Below, in pieces: positions 6,421 to 8,052 of a stretch of DNA of 8,052 bases; within the stretch, counting starts at the first letter, position 1, and each line of letters opens with the position of its first letter. The position numbers and the translations under genes were made by a program. The stretch spans positions 1 through 8,052 of the forward strand of contig JAGLTY010000083.1 in the NCBI GenBank assembly GCA_023135025.1. The letters are read 5' to 3'. The DNA is from Bacteroidales bacterium. GTDB taxonomy: Bacteria > Bacteroidota > Bacteroidia > Bacteroidales > GCA-2748055. The notes below the pieces were generated by a model. It was given only the letters and a program-made list of their open reading frames with translations, had not been told where the DNA came from and did no database searches.

Positions 6421-7680
6421 CTAATAGATCCGGCCATCCAGCACATGCCGGATGATGATCTGATAATTTTTATATTCGGATTTAGATTTCATAAGCCTGA
6501 TCAGCATAGAGATCCCGGGCTCATCGGTATTCTCCATTGCCTTGGTGGCCTCTATTTGCAACTGGACATCCTCCTCGGTATCCAGCACATTTTTCAAAAA
6601 TTTCAGATACTTCTCATCGGGCACCTTTGTAAAAGTGTGCAGTATCTCCAGCTTGTTCTTAAAGGTCTCCTCAGGGTACTTTTTGATCATGGCCGGAAGC
6701 GACATTTTGAGTCCGATCTCACCACAAACCTTATACGAGGTGAAACGAACCTTCTCTTCCTCGTGTTCAAACAGTCCCAGGATCTCCTTTCCCACACCCC
6801 GCTGCTTGTACCAGCCGACCATCTCCAGGGCGAACATAACCACACTGGTGTTTTCCGAATTGAACCACTGTTTAAAGTCAGGAACCGGGAGGTTGTGCTG
6901 GATCTGCAGTTCATGCAGGGTCACCTGTTCCCAGAGGGAGAGAGGTTTCTTCAGCAAATCGAGAAATTCATAAGGATTTGCATCTGAGAGCCGGACCATG
7001 GCAATCTGCGCCTCCATCCTAAGGATATCATTACTGGCATTCAGACTCCTGGCAATCCGGTCATTGGCATCCCGTATATTCATAAAGGCCAGTTCCCTGA
7101 AACCTTTTACATTTTCGTGCCATTTTCTACTATAGGCCTTCTCCAGAGAATCCCTTTCTAACCCAAGCTGAATATAGAGTATCTTGATCGCCTCCTTGAT
7201 ATCCCCCTTCAGATTGACACTCAAATCGATCATCTGGTCGATCAGAATCTGGCGGTTTATACGGTTATTGGCCACCCTGTTCAACTCCTCCAATGCCTCC
7301 TCCTGTCTCTCTTCGTCAAACAGGTAGTCCATCAGCAAGTGCTGGTATTTCTCCAACAGGTAATCCTTCAGCGTCTGCTCACGTTTTAACCTGCCCCTGT
7401 GTATCAGGATGATGATCAACAACGTAATCATTGTGACTATGGAATAGAGGATCACTATATAGAGAATGGTAACCAACAGGGGAGATTTATCGAACCGATT
7501 CAGTAGCCTTTGGGCATATACGGAAAGCACATCTGCAGGCTCCTGAACAGTCTGTCCGGTCTCCACCATCGCACTATCGGACGATATGGAATCCGCCACC
7601 TGTCCATAGGTGGCCATGGCTCCCATTGTAGCCAGAATAAGCCCCAACACCAGACCCAGGTATGTCTCCCTTAACTTCAT
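6421..7680 (-). CDS. Membrane-anchored HEAT-repeat protein, partner of the GT2 synthase
   Basis: The protein has 419 residues. A hydrophobic N-terminal segment (about 6-24) reads as a signal peptide or anchor. It is followed by an acidic 40-residue stretch (27-66), a strong membrane segment (67-94) and then the basic HRGRLKR, which by the positive-inside rule puts the rest in the cytosol. Residues about 105-415 are almost entirely helical, with paired amphipathic helices and HEAT-like turns, for example near 216-232 (ILRMEAQIAMVRL), 278-304, 309-331 and 370-397. HEAT solenoids bind proteins, so a scaffold or regulator of the adjacent synthase is the simplest role. There are no catalytic motifs. 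The ATG is supported by a 4-nt ATGA overlap with the preceding YaiO-type gene, and the stop lies 2 nt before the glycosyltransferase ATG. The HEAT assignment is from helix pattern and from the known pairing with GT2 genes in Bacteroidota; exact repeat boundaries are uncertain. Confidence 0.8.
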   Translation of the reverse strand: MKLRETYLGLVLGLILATMGAMATYGQVADSISSDSAMVETGQTVQEPADVLSVYAQRLLNRFDKSPLLVTILYIVILYSIVTMITLLIIILIHRGRLKREQTLKDYLLEKYQHLLMDYLFDEERQEEALEELNRVANNRINRQILIDQMIDLSVNLKGDIKEAIKILYIQLGLERDSLEKAYSRKWHENVKGFRELAFMNIRDANDRIARSLNASNDILRMEAQIAMVRLSDANPYEFLDLLKKPLSLWEQVTLHELQIQHNLPVPDFKQWFNSENTSVVMFALEMVGWYKQRGVGKEILGLFEHEEEKVRFTSYKVCGEIGLKMSLPAMIKKYPEETFKNKLEILHTFTKVPDEKYLKFLKNVLDTEEDVQLQIEATKAMENTDEPGISMLIRLMKSKSEYKNYQIIIRHVLDGRIY

Positions 7681-8052
7681 CTTTTAATCAAGAAATAAGC
7701 TCCTACTCTCATATCGATCCTGTGTCTGTAGTCCTGATCGGCATACTCTTCCCAGGCATATCCCACCATGGCATTCAGCCTCACTACAGATGAAATCTTT
7801 TTTGAAAATGTCATACGGCCCGACAGGGCATTCAGCCGCTCCAGATCTGAAATCACCAGGATCGGTTCATCCGGTGCGGTACCATATCCCAGGGTAAGTG
7901 TAAGGTGGTTGAATTTAGAATCAAAGTAGCGCCTTGCGCTCAGGTAGTAGGAACCGGAGACCCCGTAATCCTTGAAAAAGAGGTAATTTCTAAAGGAGAA
8001 CCAGTAGTTGCCCGCATACTTCTCCGCAGAAAAGGTCAGAAAGGGAAAATGC
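7677..8052 (-). CDS. YaiO-family outer membrane beta-barrel protein, C-terminal part (5' end outside window)
   Basis: The minus-strand frame is open from the window edge to a TGA at 7677-7679 and encodes 124 visible residues. The protein alternates polar and aromatic residues in strand-sized blocks: YAGNYWFSFRNYLFF, VSGSYYLSARRYF, FNHLTLTLGYGTAPDEP, LSGRMTFSK, VVRLNAMVGYAWEEY and HRIDMRVGAYFLIK. The order WFSFRNY, then SARRYF, then LGYGTAPDEP, matches what I know of the YaiO outer-membrane family. The final strand ends ...AYFLIKR, so the usual terminal aromatic residue lies a few residues in. The stop overlaps the ATG of the HEAT gene (ATGA), so this is the upstream member of the operon. In E. 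coli, yaiO lies near the glycosyltransferase gene yaiP, which fits a link to polysaccharide export. The signal peptide, any N-terminal TPR part and the promoter lie beyond the window. A different small barrel family cannot be fully excluded. Confidence 0.72.
   Translation of the reverse strand, partial: HFPFLTFSAEKYAGNYWFSFRNYLFFKDYGVSGSYYLSARRYFDSKFNHLTLTLGYGTAPDEPILVISDLERLNALSGRMTFSKKISSVVRLNAMVGYAWEEYADQDYRHRIDMRVGAYFLIKR

Noticed and set aside
6445..6987. 180-residue plus-strand open frame opposite the HEAT gene
   Set aside because: The minus-strand gene is supported by operon overlaps at both ends, membrane segments and helical repeats. The opposite frame is a shadow without recognisable features.

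Overview
The window looks like chromosomal DNA from a Bacteroidota bacterium, probably from the Bacteroidales/Marinilabiliales side. The support is the gene content: a PD40 propeller protein, a stand-alone ~800-residue permease of the MacB/FtsX type, a Tat-exported aldo/keto reductase, and a YaiO barrel with a HEAT protein and a GT2 synthase. The AT-rich leaders without a clear Shine-Dalgarno sequence agree with this. The assignment rests on family knowledge and not on a search. I saw no RNA gene, CRISPR array, insertion sequence or phage gene.

Layout from left to right. (1) Positions 1-810, + strand: the C-terminal 269 residues of a PD40/TolB-like beta-propeller protein, cut by the window edge. 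(2) Positions 835-3297, - strand: a complete two-module ABC-transporter permease, convergent with (1), with a weak possible terminator between them. (3) Positions 3298-3518: a 221-bp divergent intergenic region holding four GTAC tetranucleotides spaced exactly 10 bp apart. (4) Positions 3519-4994, + strand: an aldo/keto reductase with a twin-arginine signal, a full D-Y-K-H tetrad and a C-terminal Fn3-like domain. (5) Positions 4997 to beyond 8052, - strand: a tightly packed operon transcribed leftwards. Its order is a YaiO-type outer-membrane barrel (partial, 4-nt ATGA overlap with the next gene), a membrane-anchored HEAT-repeat protein, then (2-nt gap) a processive-type family 2 glycosyltransferase. 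The glycosyltransferase ends 2 nt from the end of the aldo/keto reductase gene.

Functional reading. The three-gene operon is best read as a small envelope-spanning machine that makes a surface polysaccharide. The GT2 protein would polymerise and translocate at the inner membrane, the HEAT protein would present a cytosolic scaffold next to the GT2 catalytic domain, and the barrel would sit in the outer membrane. The permease and the reductase are divergent single genes that may share the GTAC-bearing control region. Nothing in the sequence ties them functionally to the polysaccharide operon. The two most novel-looking items are the 10-bp-phased GTAC array and the YaiO-HEAT-GT2 arrangement.
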